Below, in pieces: positions 1-8,274 of a DNA stretch of 64,000 nt; the stretch's first letter is position 1; each line of letters begins with the position of its first letter. The DNA is from Pseudomonas khorasanensis. GTDB lineage: Bacteria > Pseudomonadota > Gammaproteobacteria > Pseudomonadales > Pseudomonadaceae. The notes below the pieces were generated by a model. That model was not told the DNA's origin. It searched no databases and worked only from the letters and a program-made list of their open reading frames with translations. Location: assembly GCF_014268505.2 (NCBI RefSeq), contig NZ_JABWQP020000015.1:1-64000 (forward strand), written 5' to 3'. The position numbers and the translations under genes are program-made.

Positions 1-17
1 GTTGCTCCGTATTGCTA

Positions 18-52
18 CTGTAGGAGCTGACGAAGGCTGCGATCTTTTGACG
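18..52. repeat. REP element, family A (single copy)
   Basis: Contains GTAGGAGCTG followed by CGAAGGCTGCGATC, the same palindrome seen as pairs near 18746, 31510 and 59183. It lies just past the stop of the DUF533 gene. A single, slightly degenerate copy. Confidence 0.7.
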
Positions 53-57
53 TTGCT

Positions 58-804
58 TCAGTTTTGCCCTTTGGCTTGCTGTTCCAGATGAACCTGCAAC
101 TCGGGATTGATCTTTAATGCCGCCGCCAGTTCGTCGAGATAGCGGCGTTCGGCATCCTGTTGGTCGTCGACCAACATCACGCTGGCCAGATACATTTCCG
201 CGGCAACGGCCGGATCGCTGTTGGCAGATTGCGCCACTTCGACAGGGTTCAGCGGTTTGGCGACTTCGGCGTCGAGCCATTGCTGCAGTTGCGGATCGTC
301 GGTGTGCTTGCCGATTTCGCTGCTGATCAGGTGTTTTTCCGTCTCGTCGATGCGCCCGTCAGCCTTGGCGGCGGCGATCAAGGCGCGCAGTACCGCGTGG
401 CTGTGGGTTTCGATTTGCGGGCCGGCGAGCAGGTCCGCCGTTTGCGGCATTTCTTGCGGTGCCGCGCTGGCCTGGCTGCGTTGCCAGGCTTGATACGCCT
501 GATAGGCCATCATGCCCAGCGAAGCGAGTGCCGCATATTGGGTGCCACCGGAGCGACTTCGATTGCCGCCGCCCAGCGCGCTGCCAAGCCCACCGCCGCC
601 CAGCAAGCCGCCGAGCAAACCACCCAACCCGCCGAGCCCGCCAGACGCAGTCGCACCACCCGCCCCGGCCTGACTGCCGCCACCCAGCAGGCCTCCGAGC
701 AATCCGCCCAGCCCACCCACACCATCACCGGCCGAAGCCCCCCGTTGTTGTCCCCCCGAGGCCTGGCCTCGCAGCAGTTGTTCAAGCAAATCGCTGGTAT
801 TCAT
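58..804 (-). CDS. DUF533 / TerB-like protein (YebE family)
   Basis: 248 residues starting MNTSDLLEQLLRG. The N-terminal half is a low-complexity glycine/leucine region with two similar GGLGGLLGGLLGGG blocks (roughly residues 25-75). The C-terminal 120 residues look like the TerB-like all-helical domain of DUF533 proteins (AAAKADGRIDETEK is a typical TerB signature). The frame is open further upstream to 945, but the internal ATG at 804 fits the usual start of this family. DUF533 proteins such as E. coli YebE are envelope-stress-linked membrane-associated proteins of unknown reaction. The gene is divergent from pcs. Confidence 0.85.
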   Translation of the reverse strand: MNTSDLLEQLLRGQASGGQQRGASAGDGVGGLGGLLGGLLGGGSQAGAGGATASGGLGGLGGLLGGLLGGGGLGSALGGGNRSRSGGTQYAALASLGMMAYQAYQAWQRSQASAAPQEMPQTADLLAGPQIETHSHAVLRALIAAAKADGRIDETEKHLISSEIGKHTDDPQLQQWLDAEVAKPLNPVEVAQSANSDPAVAAEMYLASVMLVDDQQDAERRYLDELAAALKINPELQVHLEQQAKGQN

Positions 805-1061
805 GACGTCGTCCTCAAGGGCCTGGCCCGATTGCGTCAGGCAACAATAGACCGACGCGGCCATAGCGCCAGCACCGTTGGGCTGACGCCAGATCACCGA
901 TGAATCGTCGCGCAAGAAATTTTCCGCCAGCGAGCTAAGATTCAAGGGTGGTGAACCTTATCCCGGCCAAACCGGTCGATAGCTGCAACCCGAACCGGTT
1001 TGCCGACGCCCTTTACCCGAGGGCGATACCCGGCTTGCTTCACTTTCTGGAGAACGCCCCC

Positions 1062-1784
1062 GTGATATCCACCGTACACATCGCCAGGCTCAAAGCATGG
1101 GGCGCCCATGGTTTTACCGCGACCGGCGTGGTCACTGCCTTCCTTGCCACGCTTGCCCTGCTGGAAAACCAGCCGATCCATTGTCTGATGTGGCTGGGCG
1201 TGGCGCTCATCGTCGACGGCCTCGACGGCGCGCTGGCGCGCAAGGTCAATGTGCAATCTGTGCTGCCGAGTTTCGACGGTTCGATACTCGATCTGGTGAT
1301 CGATTACCTGACGTATGTCTTCATCCCGGCGCTGTTTATCTATCGCTACATTCCGCTGCCCGAATACACCCTGCTGCTGACGGTGTCGGTGATTCTGGTG
1401 TCGTCGCTGTTCTGCTTCTGCAACGTCAATATGAAGAGCAAGGACAACTACTTCGTCGGCTTCCCGGCAGCCTGGAACGTTGTCGCGCTGTGTCTGTACA
1501 TCATTGGCCCGGGGCCGTGGATCACCTTTCTGACGGTAATCGGTCTGGCGTTGCTGACAGTGACGCGGATGAAGTTTCTCCATCCATTCCGAGTGCGCCG
1601 GTTCATGCCGATCAACATTGCCGTGACGGCAATCTGGCTGTTGTGCAGCTTGTCGCTGGTGCTCAACCACCCGGTGATCAACCCGATGGTGATGGGCTTG
1701 TGGCTGCTGATGTCGGCCTATTTCCTGGGGATCTGCATCTGGCGCACAGCGCTGGAGTGGTTTGATCGGCCTCCGATCAAATAA
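1062..1784 (+). CDS. pcs: Phosphatidylcholine synthase (CDP-alcohol phosphatidyltransferase)
   Basis: 240 residues. Pcs condenses CDP-diacylglycerol with choline to give phosphatidylcholine at the inner membrane. The CDP-alcohol phosphatidyltransferase motif is visible: D52-G-L-D55-G-x2-A-R60, then G73, D77 and D81 in the spacing expected for metal and CDP binding. About seven or eight hydrophobic segments are present, and the length matches the Pcs family (about 240). GTG at 1062 is preferred over the upstream start at 948 because TGGAGA lies 8 bases before it and the protein then begins at the conserved HIARLKAWGAHGF region. No choline genes are adjacent. Confidence 0.88.
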   Translation: MISTVHIARLKAWGAHGFTATGVVTAFLATLALLENQPIHCLMWLGVALIVDGLDGALARKVNVQSVLPSFDGSILDLVIDYLTYVFIPALFIYRYIPLPEYTLLLTVSVILVSSLFCFCNVNMKSKDNYFVGFPAAWNVVALCLYIIGPGPWITFLTVIGLALLTVTRMKFLHPFRVRRFMPINIAVTAIWLLCSLSLVLNHPVINPMVMGLWLLMSAYFLGICIWRTALEWFDRPPIK

Positions 1785-1804
1785 GCGCTGGGCACGCTTT
1801 CCTC

Positions 1805-1897
1805 CTGTGGGAGCGAGCCTGCTCGCGAATGCCAACGAACCATCAACATAGAGCTTGCCTGGCGCACCGCTTTCGCGAGCAGGCTCGCTCCCACAGG
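1805..1897. repeat. REP doublet, family B
   Basis: TGTGGGAGCGAGCCTGCTCG at 1806 is followed by its reverse complement ending at about 1895. Convergent REP pair (REPIN-like) filling the gap between the convergent pcs and methyltransferase genes; it may act as a transcript end. Confidence 0.85.
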
Positions 1898-1928
1898 GCT
1901 CTTCATCCTGTCGGAAAGTGGGCGTGGA

Positions 1929-2741
1929 CTAGCGCTTGGTAATCACCACTTCCAGATACTCACTCGGCACCACCAGCGATTCCTCCCCCGCCCGGTTCGA
2001 GCGATTGAGCAATTGCGTCAGATCACCCTCCAGCACCTGCCCACCTTCCGGGGACAAAACTGCGAATGCCTTGTGCACCGGTCCGTACCAATGGCGAAAG
2101 ATGTCGATGAAATGCGCCGCCGAACGGTAGCGGAAATTGAAGTGACTGCGCGTTACGCGCACGACGAATTCGCGATCATCGAAATGCTTGTGCAGCCAGG
2201 CATCCGATCCCCAGTTCGACGGCGGTTGAGCAACCGGTGGCGGTGGCAGGTGCTGGCCAAGGGTTTTGAACATCTGGCCCACGAAGCCTTCCGGAGTCCA
2301 GTTGGCCAGGCCGATTCGCCCGCCTCGCCGACATACCCGCCCCAGCTCAGCCGCCGCCTTGACCTGATCGGGCGCAAACATCACGCCAAAGGTCGACAGC
2401 ACGGCGTCGTAGCTTTCATCGGGAAAAGGCAACGCTTCGGCATCCGCTACTTCAAAGATCACGTCCAGATTCTCGGCCCGGGCGCGATCCTGACCTCGTT
2501 CCAGCAAGGCTGCCACGTAATCGGTCGAGGTCACCACACACCCGCGCCTCGCCGCCGCCAGCGTCGCGTTGCCATTACCGGCAGCGACATCCAGAACCTG
2601 TTCGTCGCAGCGCAGATCGCAGGCTTCGGCGAGGTTTTCACCGACAATTTGTAACGTGGTGCCGATCACGGCGTAGTCGCCACTGGCCCAAGCGACTTTC
2701 TGACGTTCCTTCAGGGCAGTGAGATCAATCGGCGTACTCAT
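1929..2741 (-). CDS. Class I SAM-dependent methyltransferase (UbiE/Methyltransf_11 type)
   Basis: 270 residues starting MSTPIDLTALKERQ. The SAM-binding glycine-rich motif VLDVAAGNGNATLAA is at about residues 49-63, an acidic residue follows in the second motif (STDYV), and EVADAEALPFPDESYDAV is the usual post-motif region. Fold and motifs are clear; the substrate cannot be inferred. The frame stays open to 2975, but the start at 2741 gives a protein of usual length. It is separated from dipZ by a hairpin at 2974-3005 and appears to be a single-gene unit. Confidence 0.85.
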   Translation of the reverse strand: MSTPIDLTALKERQKVAWASGDYAVIGTTLQIVGENLAEACDLRCDEQVLDVAAGNGNATLAAARRGCVVTSTDYVAALLERGQDRARAENLDVIFEVADAEALPFPDESYDAVLSTFGVMFAPDQVKAAAELGRVCRRGGRIGLANWTPEGFVGQMFKTLGQHLPPPPVAQPPSNWGSDAWLHKHFDDREFVVRVTRSHFNFRYRSAAHFIDIFRHWYGPVHKAFAVLSPEGGQVLEGDLTQLLNRSNRAGEESLVVPSEYLEVVITKR

Positions 2742-2973
2742 GACATCGGGCTCCGTGGCAGAGAGAATGCAGCGGCGGCGAAGCAGACCGTGCTTCATCA
2801 CTATCGCGCCGCGGCTGCCCGGCGTCCTTGCCGGCCGTCCGGCAGCCCCGTAAACCGGGCACTTTGCCGATGAGTGGTGGGAATCTGTCAAGCGCGTGAG
2901 ACACGTTGTGCATTGCCAGCGGCGCGAACTGATTTTTTGCACACCGCTCTGGAGCGAACCCAACAGAAAGAAC

Positions 2974-3005
2974 AATGGCTCATGGTCCGCGACCTCTGAG
3001 CCATT
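2974..3005 (-). terminator. Probable terminator of the dipZ operon
   Basis: Perfect 9-bp inverted repeat AATGGCTCA (2974-2982) / TGAGCCATT (2997-3005), just beyond the dipZ stop on the minus strand and followed there by a T-rich stretch (GTTCTTTCT). On the plus strand it is followed by seven T, so it may work both ways. Confidence 0.65.
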
Positions 3006-3017
3006 ACGTTTTTTTGA

Positions 3018-4229
3018 TCAGGCCGCCGGGGCCTTGGCCTCTTCCAGCAGTTGTTTGATTATTTGCTCCTGCGCCTCGTAGCGACCTTCGCCAAAGTGGG
3101 TGTAACGCACCTGGCCCTTGGCGTCGATCAGGTAATGCGCCGGCCAGTACTGGTTGTCGAAGTTGCGCCAGATCGCGTAGTTGTTGTCGATGGCCACCGG
3201 GTAGGTGATGCCAAGCTTTTTCACCTGATCCTTGACGTTATTGATGATGCGCTCATAGCCGTACTCGGGCGTGTGGACGCCGATCACCACCAGGCCATCC
3301 TTCTCATATTGCTTTGCCCAGTCTTTGACGTACGGCAGGGTGTTCTGGCAGTTGATGCAGTCGTAGGTCCAGAAGTCCACCAGCACCACTTTGCCGCGCA
3401 GGGAGTCTGCGCTCAGTTCCGGCGAATTGAGCCATTGAACGGCCCCCGAGAGCGACGGCATCGCGCCTTTGGCTTCGTCCATCATCGAATCAGCACGGAC
3501 TTTGCTGACAAAGTAGTCGACCACTTTCGGCACATTCTCCAGCACGTTTTTCTCGACACTGGCAACACCTTCCGAAGAGGTGTTGGCCAGCAGGGTTTTG
3601 TCTGCCCCCGTCGAAATCACCGCCACCGTGGCGAGCACCGCAACCCCGGCGCCGCGGCGTAACCAACCGCTGAATGGGATAGACGGTTTCAGCCGGTTGA
3701 CCAGCCCTCGACCGGCAAAAATCAGCGTACCGAGCGACAACGCACTGCCAGCGCCGTAAGCAAGCAGCAACAGGCTGGTCTGGGCGTTGGCGCCTTGCAG
3801 CATCGCGCCGGTGAGAATCACGCCGAGGATCGGCCCCGCGCAGGGTGCCCAGAGAAGACCGGTCGCGACGCCGAGCGTGATCGAACCCATCGGCCCGGCG
3901 CGCTTGCGGGTGTTCTGGTCGAGGCGGTTGCCCAGCGCCACCAAGGGCCGGGTCAGCCACGCGCCGACGCGTGCCGAGATCAGCGACAAGGCGAACAGCG
4001 CCATCACGATCAATGCCACGTGACGGCCGGTGTTGCTGGCCTGAATCACCCACTCGCTGCTGACCACCGCCAGGCTTGAGATCAGCGCAAAGGTCAGCGC
4101 CATGCCGCCGAGCGTCAGCAAAATCGAGGAACGTGTACGGTTGGCGCCAGCGAACAGAAACGGCACCACCGGCAGGATGCAGGGACTGAGAACGGTCAAC
4201 AGACCGCCTAGAAATGCGATGAGGTACAT
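3018..4229 (-). CDS. dipZ: DipZ-type protein: CcdA/DsbD-like membrane domain fused to a thioredoxin-like domain
   Basis: 403 residues. The N-terminal half (1-210) is a CcdA/DsbD-type polytopic domain with the paired transmembrane cysteines C17 (SPCILP) and C130 (WAPCAGP). The C-terminal half (about 250-400) is a redoxin/TlpA-like domain with a CxxC centre, DFWTYDCINC (C291, C294). Proteins of this layout carry electrons from cytoplasmic thioredoxin across the inner membrane to a periplasmic thiol-disulfide domain. Known DipZ proteins may have an extra C-terminal beta domain; it is absent here. The gene is last in an operon after two small secreted-protein genes, which suggests it keeps periplasmic partners reduced or repairs them. 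Confidence 0.88.
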   Translation of the reverse strand: MYLIAFLGGLLTVLSPCILPVVPFLFAGANRTRSSILLTLGGMALTFALISSLAVVSSEWVIQASNTGRHVALIVMALFALSLISARVGAWLTRPLVALGNRLDQNTRKRAGPMGSITLGVATGLLWAPCAGPILGVILTGAMLQGANAQTSLLLLAYGAGSALSLGTLIFAGRGLVNRLKPSIPFSGWLRRGAGVAVLATVAVISTGADKTLLANTSSEGVASVEKNVLENVPKVVDYFVSKVRADSMMDEAKGAMPSLSGAVQWLNSPELSADSLRGKVVLVDFWTYDCINCQNTLPYVKDWAKQYEKDGLVVIGVHTPEYGYERIINNVKDQVKKLGITYPVAIDNNYAIWRNFDNQYWPAHYLIDAKGQVRYTHFGEGRYEAQEQIIKQLLEEAKAPAA

Positions 4230-4315
4230 AGGGGGTCACCTTGAAAGGGGCTGGGCACTCAACCGTGCAGCGAGGGGACACGCCCCTCGCTACCGCGTTG
4301 CGTTTATTGCCTGTC

Positions 4316-4696
4316 TCATGCGTTCTGGCCGTTCAGCCATTGCGCCTGTGGAGTGCGACTGGCACCGTTTTCGGCGACGAGCTGGCCCTGCGGTGTACGG
4401 CTGGAGCCGTCGGCAGCGACCATCTGGCCCTGCGGTGTACGGCTGGAGCCGTCGGCAGCAACCATCTGGCCCTGTGGCGTGCGGCTCGAACCGTCGGCGG
4501 CGACCATCTGGCCCTGCGGTGTACGGCTGGAGCCGTCGGCGGCGATCAGTGCGTCGCTGCCCTTCTTCGCCACGGTGGTCAGCTGGAAGCAGGTGCTGCT
4601 GGCGCAACTGCTTTGCTCTAAAGCACTGTTGGCGTGGGCGGCGGCACCGGTGAAGGCGAAGGCAGCTGCAGTCAGAAAGCGCGAGATGTTGTTCAT
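4316..4696 (-). CDS. Secreted protein with 14-residue tandem repeats
   Basis: 126 residues. It has a signal peptide (MNNISRFLTAAAFAFTGAAAHA), then a short segment with two cysteines (C31, C36), then four near-identical 14-residue repeats VAADGSSRTPQGQM from about residue 52 and a fifth degenerate copy (VAENGASRTPQAQW). Short Pseudomonas proteins with xxGSSRTxxG repeats are known but have no established function to my knowledge. It sits 86 bases upstream of dipZ and 30 bases downstream of the DUF2790 gene, so the three are probably co-transcribed. The two cysteines could be substrates of DipZ; that is inference. Confidence 0.85.
   Translation of the reverse strand: MNNISRFLTAAAFAFTGAAAHANSALEQSSCASSTCFQLTTVAKKGSDALIAADGSSRTPQGQMVAADGSSRTPQGQMVAADGSSRTPQGQMVAADGSSRTPQGQLVAENGASRTPQAQWLNGQNA
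4351..4553. repeat. 42-bp in-frame tandem repeat
   Basis: Full copies begin at 4393, 4435 and 4477, with a degenerate copy before (4351) and a partial one after (4519). Copies differ at only a few positions, mostly synonymous. The 42-bp period equals 14 codons, so copy-number change would keep the frame. Confidence 0.9.
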
Positions 4697-4726
4697 GGCA
4701 AAACTCCTTTCGAAAAGTTGGATGAC

Positions 4727-4990
4727 TCAGTTCTGGTTGTTGCAGCCGTCAGCGAATTTGCTGTAATCCAGCTCGTGGGTTTTGCCGGCGGAATCGAGGT
4801 AGGTCATGCGCGCCTCGGTGATGCCGCAGGTCACCGAAGTGTCCTCGGTCATCGACAGCACTTTCTTGATATCCAGATGGGTGCCGTAGGTGTAGGTTTG
4901 CCGGCTGACATCGGCTTCGGCGTGGGCCGACAGGGTGCAGATGTTCAGGGCGGCGAACAGGCAAGCGGCGAATACGGATTTATTGTTCAT
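4727..4990 (-). CDS. DUF2790 small periplasmic protein
   Basis: 87 residues with a signal peptide ending near AHA (residue 24). The mature part, with the segment TYGTHLDIKKVLSMTEDTSV, two cysteines and a terminal acidic/Asn region, matches the Pseudomonas-restricted DUF2790 family (often about 80-90 residues). These small periplasmic proteins are frequently controlled by two-component systems; the reaction or ligand is unknown. It is the first gene of the operon running to dipZ, and the paired TGTATC elements lie upstream between it and the divergent response regulator. Confidence 0.85.
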   Translation of the reverse strand: MNNKSVFAACLFAALNICTLSAHAEADVSRQTYTYGTHLDIKKVLSMTEDTSVTCGITEARMTYLDSAGKTHELDYSKFADGCNNQN

Positions 4991-5112
4991 GGTGGTGTCC
5001 TCAAGGCTTCAGTGGGTTTGAGCCGAGGCGGTCTGTGTGTGCCTCGATGGAGCTTATTTGAGGCCACCGAGGTATCGCGTCTGTGTCAGGAAAGGACGAG
5101 AATCAATCGCTG

Positions 5113-5147
5113 TGTATCCACGCTGCCGGTAGATACACAGCGATACA
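5113..5147. promoter_or_regulatory. TGTATC-N13-GATACA element, copy 1
   Basis: TGTATC (5113-5118), 13 bases, GATACA (5132-5137), then a second GATACA half-site (5142-5147). Copy 2 lies 68 bases downstream in the same orientation. Located between divergent promoters; a likely binding site for the adjacent OmpR-type regulator. Confidence 0.7.
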
Positions 5148-5180
5148 AAACCCTGGAAAAATCGCGTTTTTGCGTCGACG

Positions 5181-5215
5181 TGTATCCGCCGTTGCGGCAG
5201 ATACACTGCAATACA
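5181..5215. promoter_or_regulatory. TGTATC-N13-GATACA element, copy 2
   Basis: TGTATC (5181-5186), 13 bases, GATACA (5200-5205), then AATACA (5210-5215). Matches copy 1 in spacing and most bases of the interior. About 70 bases upstream of the response-regulator start, so it may be autoregulatory. Confidence 0.7.
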
Positions 5216-5287
5216 AAGGCAGGCAGGCGCTTGGTTGATGGCGCTATAGACTGCACGGCATTCCCCTTTTGACAGAGGCTTGAACCG

Positions 5288-6028
5288 ATGGAACATGTCG
5301 ATCACATTCTCATCGTCGATGACGACCGCGAGATCCGTGAACTGGTGGGCAACTACCTGAAAAAGAACGGTCTGCGCACCACGGTGGTCGCCGATGGGCG
5401 GCAGATGCGCAGTTTCCTGGACGCCAACACCGTCGACCTTATCGTGCTCGACATCATGATGCCCGGCGACGATGGCCTGCAGTTGTGCCGCGAACTGCGC
5501 GTGGGCAAACACAAGTCCACGCCGGTGCTGATGCTGACCGCGCGTAACGATGAAACCGACCGCATCATCGGCCTCGAAATGGGCGCCGACGATTACCTGA
5601 CCAAACCGTTCGCTGCCCGCGAACTGCTGGCGCGGATCAACGCCGTGTTGCGACGCACGCGAATGCTGCCGCCCAACCTGGTGGTCACCGAAGCGGGTCG
5701 CTTGCTGGCCTTCGGTCGTTGGCAACTGGACACCTCGGCCCGGCATCTGCTCGACAACGACGGCACCATGGTTGCCCTCAGCGGCGCCGAATACCGCTTG
5801 CTGCGTGTGTTCCTCGATCACCCGCAACGGGTGCTCAGCCGCGAACAATTGCTCAATCTGACCCAGGGCCGCGAGGCCGATCTGTTTGATCGTTCCATTG
5901 ATCTGCTGGTCAGCCGCCTGCGCCAGCGCCTGCTCGACGATGCCCGCGAGCCGGCCTACATCAAGACCGTGCGCAGTGAAGGTTATGTGTTTTCGCTGCC
6001 GGTCGAACTGCTTGGGGCTTCGGCATGA
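5288..6028 (+). CDS. OmpR-family response regulator
   Basis: 246 residues. The receiver domain (6-120) has the acidic pocket DDD at 11-13, phospho-acceptor D55 (LIVLDIMMPG), T84 and K106 (YLTKPF). The C-terminal winged-helix DNA-binding domain spans about 145-240 and ends in IKTVRSEGYVFSLP. The sensor kinase follows with a 4-base ATGA overlap. The signal is not evident from sequence. The paired TGTATC elements upstream, and the divergent DUF2790/repeat protein/DipZ operon, suggest targets in periplasmic stress or redox repair (inference). Confidence 0.92.
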   Translation: MEHVDHILIVDDDREIRELVGNYLKKNGLRTTVVADGRQMRSFLDANTVDLIVLDIMMPGDDGLQLCRELRVGKHKSTPVLMLTARNDETDRIIGLEMGADDYLTKPFAARELLARINAVLRRTRMLPPNLVVTEAGRLLAFGRWQLDTSARHLLDNDGTMVALSGAEYRLLRVFLDHPQRVLSREQLLNLTQGREADLFDRSIDLLVSRLRQRLLDDAREPAYIKTVRSEGYVFSLPVELLGASA

Positions 6029-7335
6029 CATTCAAACTGCAATGGCCGCGCACCCTCGCCTCGCGCCTGTCGCTGATATTCCTGATCGGGCTGATTCTGG
6101 CGCAGGGGCTGTCGTTCGGCGCGCAGTATTACGAGCGTTACCAGAGCGCCAAAAGCACCATGCTCGGCAACCTCGAAACCGACGTTGCGACCTCGATGGC
6201 GATCCTCGACCGCCTGCCCGCTGCCGAGCGCGCGGCTTGGCTGCCGCGCCTGGCGCGGCGCAATTACGGCTACCTGCTCAATGAGGGCAAACCGGGCATG
6301 CCGGTTACCTCCAGGGACGAATCCGTTGCCATTGCATCGATCACCGCCGCCATCGGCAACACTTATCCGGTGGTTTTCACGGAAATTCCAGACGGGCCAA
6401 GAAGGCACTTTCAAGGCCATTTGCGCTTGAGCGACGGCAGCCCGGTGACCATTGATATTCGTCCGGCGATGGTGCCGCTGTCGCCGTGGTTGCCGGTGGT
6501 GTTACTCGGCCAGCTGGCGCTGCTGATCCTGTGCACGTGGCTCGCCGTGCGCATCGCCATCCGCCCTCTCACCCGTCTCGCCAACGCGGTGGAAACCCTT
6601 GACCCCAACGCGCACCCGATCAAACTCGACGAGCAAGGGCCGACCGAAGTGGTCCACGCGGCGCGGGCCTTCAACGCCATGCAGACGCGCATCGCCGCCT
6701 ATCTCAAAGAACGCATGCAGTTGCTGGCGGCGATTTCCCATGACCTGCAAACCCCGATTACGCGGATGAAACTGCGCGCGGAGTTCATGGATGACTCGGT
6801 CGAAAAAGACAAGTTAAGCAACGACCTCGGCGAGATCGAGCACCTGGTGCGCGAAGGCGTGGCCTACGCCCGCAGCATTCACGGCGCCACCGAAGAAAGC
6901 CGCCGCACCGATCTGGACTCATTCCTCGACAGCCTGGTGTTCGACTATCAGGACATGGGCAAGGACGTGCAGCTCGGCGGCAAGAGCAAAGCCGTCATCG
7001 ACACACGTCCGCAAGCACTGCGCCGCGTTCTGGTGAACCTGACCGACAACGCGCTGAAATTTGCCGGCGCGGCGCAGTTGCAGGTCGAAGCGAATGACCA
7101 CAGCCTGTCGGTCAAAGTGCTGGATCGCGGACCCGGCATCGCCGAAGTCGAACTGGCGCAGGTGATGGAACCGTTCTACCGCGTCGAAAACTCACGCAAC
7201 CGCGATACCGGTGGCACGGGCCTGGGGCTGGCAATCGCGCAGCAACTGGCGCTGGCGCTGGGTGGCTCGCTGATGTTGAGCAATCGTGAGGGTGGGGGGC
7301 TGTGCGCTGAGCTCAAGTTACCGATCCGTCGTTGA
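6025..7335 (+). CDS. Sensor histidine kinase (HAMP, HisKA, HATPase)
   Basis: 436 residues. An N-terminal membrane segment (about 14-36), a periplasmic region of about 120 residues, and a second membrane segment (about 153-175) lead into a HAMP linker. The phospho-acceptor is H239 in AISHDLQTPITRMKL. The ATPase domain shows an N-box (NLTDNALKF), G1 box (DRGPGIAE), F box (MEPFYRVENSR) and G2 box (TGGTGLGLAIAQQLA). This layout is EnvZ-like. It overlaps the upstream response-regulator gene by ATGA, so the two are translationally coupled and almost certainly partners. Confidence 0.92.
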   Translation: MTFKLQWPRTLASRLSLIFLIGLILAQGLSFGAQYYERYQSAKSTMLGNLETDVATSMAILDRLPAAERAAWLPRLARRNYGYLLNEGKPGMPVTSRDESVAIASITAAIGNTYPVVFTEIPDGPRRHFQGHLRLSDGSPVTIDIRPAMVPLSPWLPVVLLGQLALLILCTWLAVRIAIRPLTRLANAVETLDPNAHPIKLDEQGPTEVVHAARAFNAMQTRIAAYLKERMQLLAAISHDLQTPITRMKLRAEFMDDSVEKDKLSNDLGEIEHLVREGVAYARSIHGATEESRRTDLDSFLDSLVFDYQDMGKDVQLGGKSKAVIDTRPQALRRVLVNLTDNALKFAGAAQLQVEANDHSLSVKVLDRGPGIAEVELAQVMEPFYRVENSRNRDTGGTGLGLAIAQQLALALGGSLMLSNREGGGLCAELKLPIRR

Positions 7336-7485
7336 AACAAATACGGACTAGACTCAATCATTACCCAGTCGAGGGGGCCGCAGGACTTCAGCTGTGCCCT
7401 GCCCCTATCCGTGACCACCGCCCGGTGGCGCCTGCCTCGACATTCAACGCCGCCGGACGGTGATCCTGTTTCAGGAGCACACGTG

Positions 7486-8220
7486 ATGGATGAGGCCCGC
7501 CAAAATGAGTTGATGGGCAAACTGGTCAGAACCCTGCGCGACAATGGTGCCCTGCCCCGGGATGGTCACCATCCGTGCATGATCAGCGGAACCGAACGGT
7601 TCTTCCGCGCCGGCTATAAAGGTCCCTTGATCGCCGAATGGCTGCCAGCGCTGGACGGCGTTATCGCCAAGCTTGAACAAGGTGCCAGGGTTGCCGGCAT
7701 TGGCTGCGGTCATGGCGCATCGGCGGCAATCATGGCCCAGGCGTTCCCCAAATCGTCGTTTGCAGGTTTTGATGCCCAAGCCCCGTTGATCGACAACGCT
7801 ACTCAAGGTGCCGAAGAAGGCAATGTCGGTAGCCTGGCCGGATTGTTCGATGGCTCGGCGCAAAACTACCCCGGCGGCGATTACGATCTGATCTGTTTCT
7901 TTCATTGTCTGCATGAAATGAAGGACCCGGTCGGCGCAGCCCGTCACGCTTATGAGTCGCTGAAGGACGATGGCACGGTGTTGCTGGTCGAATCGTTCGC
8001 CGACGACAGGCCCGCCGGCAATCTCAACGCGGTTGGACGCTCGTTTTACGCCGCATCGACTTTCAATTGCACACCCGACTCGCTGCCTCAAGACGGTCCG
8101 CGTCTCGGTGCGCAGACGGTAGAGGTGCGCCTGCGCAAGGTCTTCGTCGACGCCGGGTTCAAGCAGTTCCGCCGCGCCACGCAAACGCCGTTCAACCTGA
8201 TCCTGGAGGCGCGCAAGTAA
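7486..8220 (+). CDS. Class I SAM-dependent methyltransferase
   Basis: 244 residues starting MDEARQNELMGKLVRTL. The SAM motif is RVAGIGCGHGASAA, followed by a DAQAP acidic motif and FFHCLHEMKDP, as in small-molecule methyltransferases. The N-terminal part resembles the extra helical domain found before the Rossmann fold in some methyltransferases. The ATG at 7486 has TCAGGAG 8 bases upstream; an upstream in-frame start at 7411 gives an unlikely proline-rich leader. The substrate is unknown. It is not obviously linked to the sensor kinase ending at 7335. Confidence 0.82.
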   Translation: MDEARQNELMGKLVRTLRDNGALPRDGHHPCMISGTERFFRAGYKGPLIAEWLPALDGVIAKLEQGARVAGIGCGHGASAAIMAQAFPKSSFAGFDAQAPLIDNATQGAEEGNVGSLAGLFDGSAQNYPGGDYDLICFFHCLHEMKDPVGAARHAYESLKDDGTVLLVESFADDRPAGNLNAVGRSFYAASTFNCTPDSLPQDGPRLGAQTVEVRLRKVFVDAGFKQFRRATQTPFNLILEARK

Positions 8221-8274
8221 CAAGCGCGGATCGCGTGCTAACCTGCGAGCACTGCCCATGCTGGAGTGCTGACC

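Noticed and set aside
942..1835. Long minus-strand open frame across pcs
   Set aside because: It lies wholly antisense to a gene with clear family motifs, and its peptide is Gln/His/Arg-rich as expected of a shadow frame in GC-rich DNA.
4351..4553. Regular repeats considered as a CRISPR array
   Set aside because: Units are contiguous with no unique spacers, in frame with a secreted protein, and 42 bp long.
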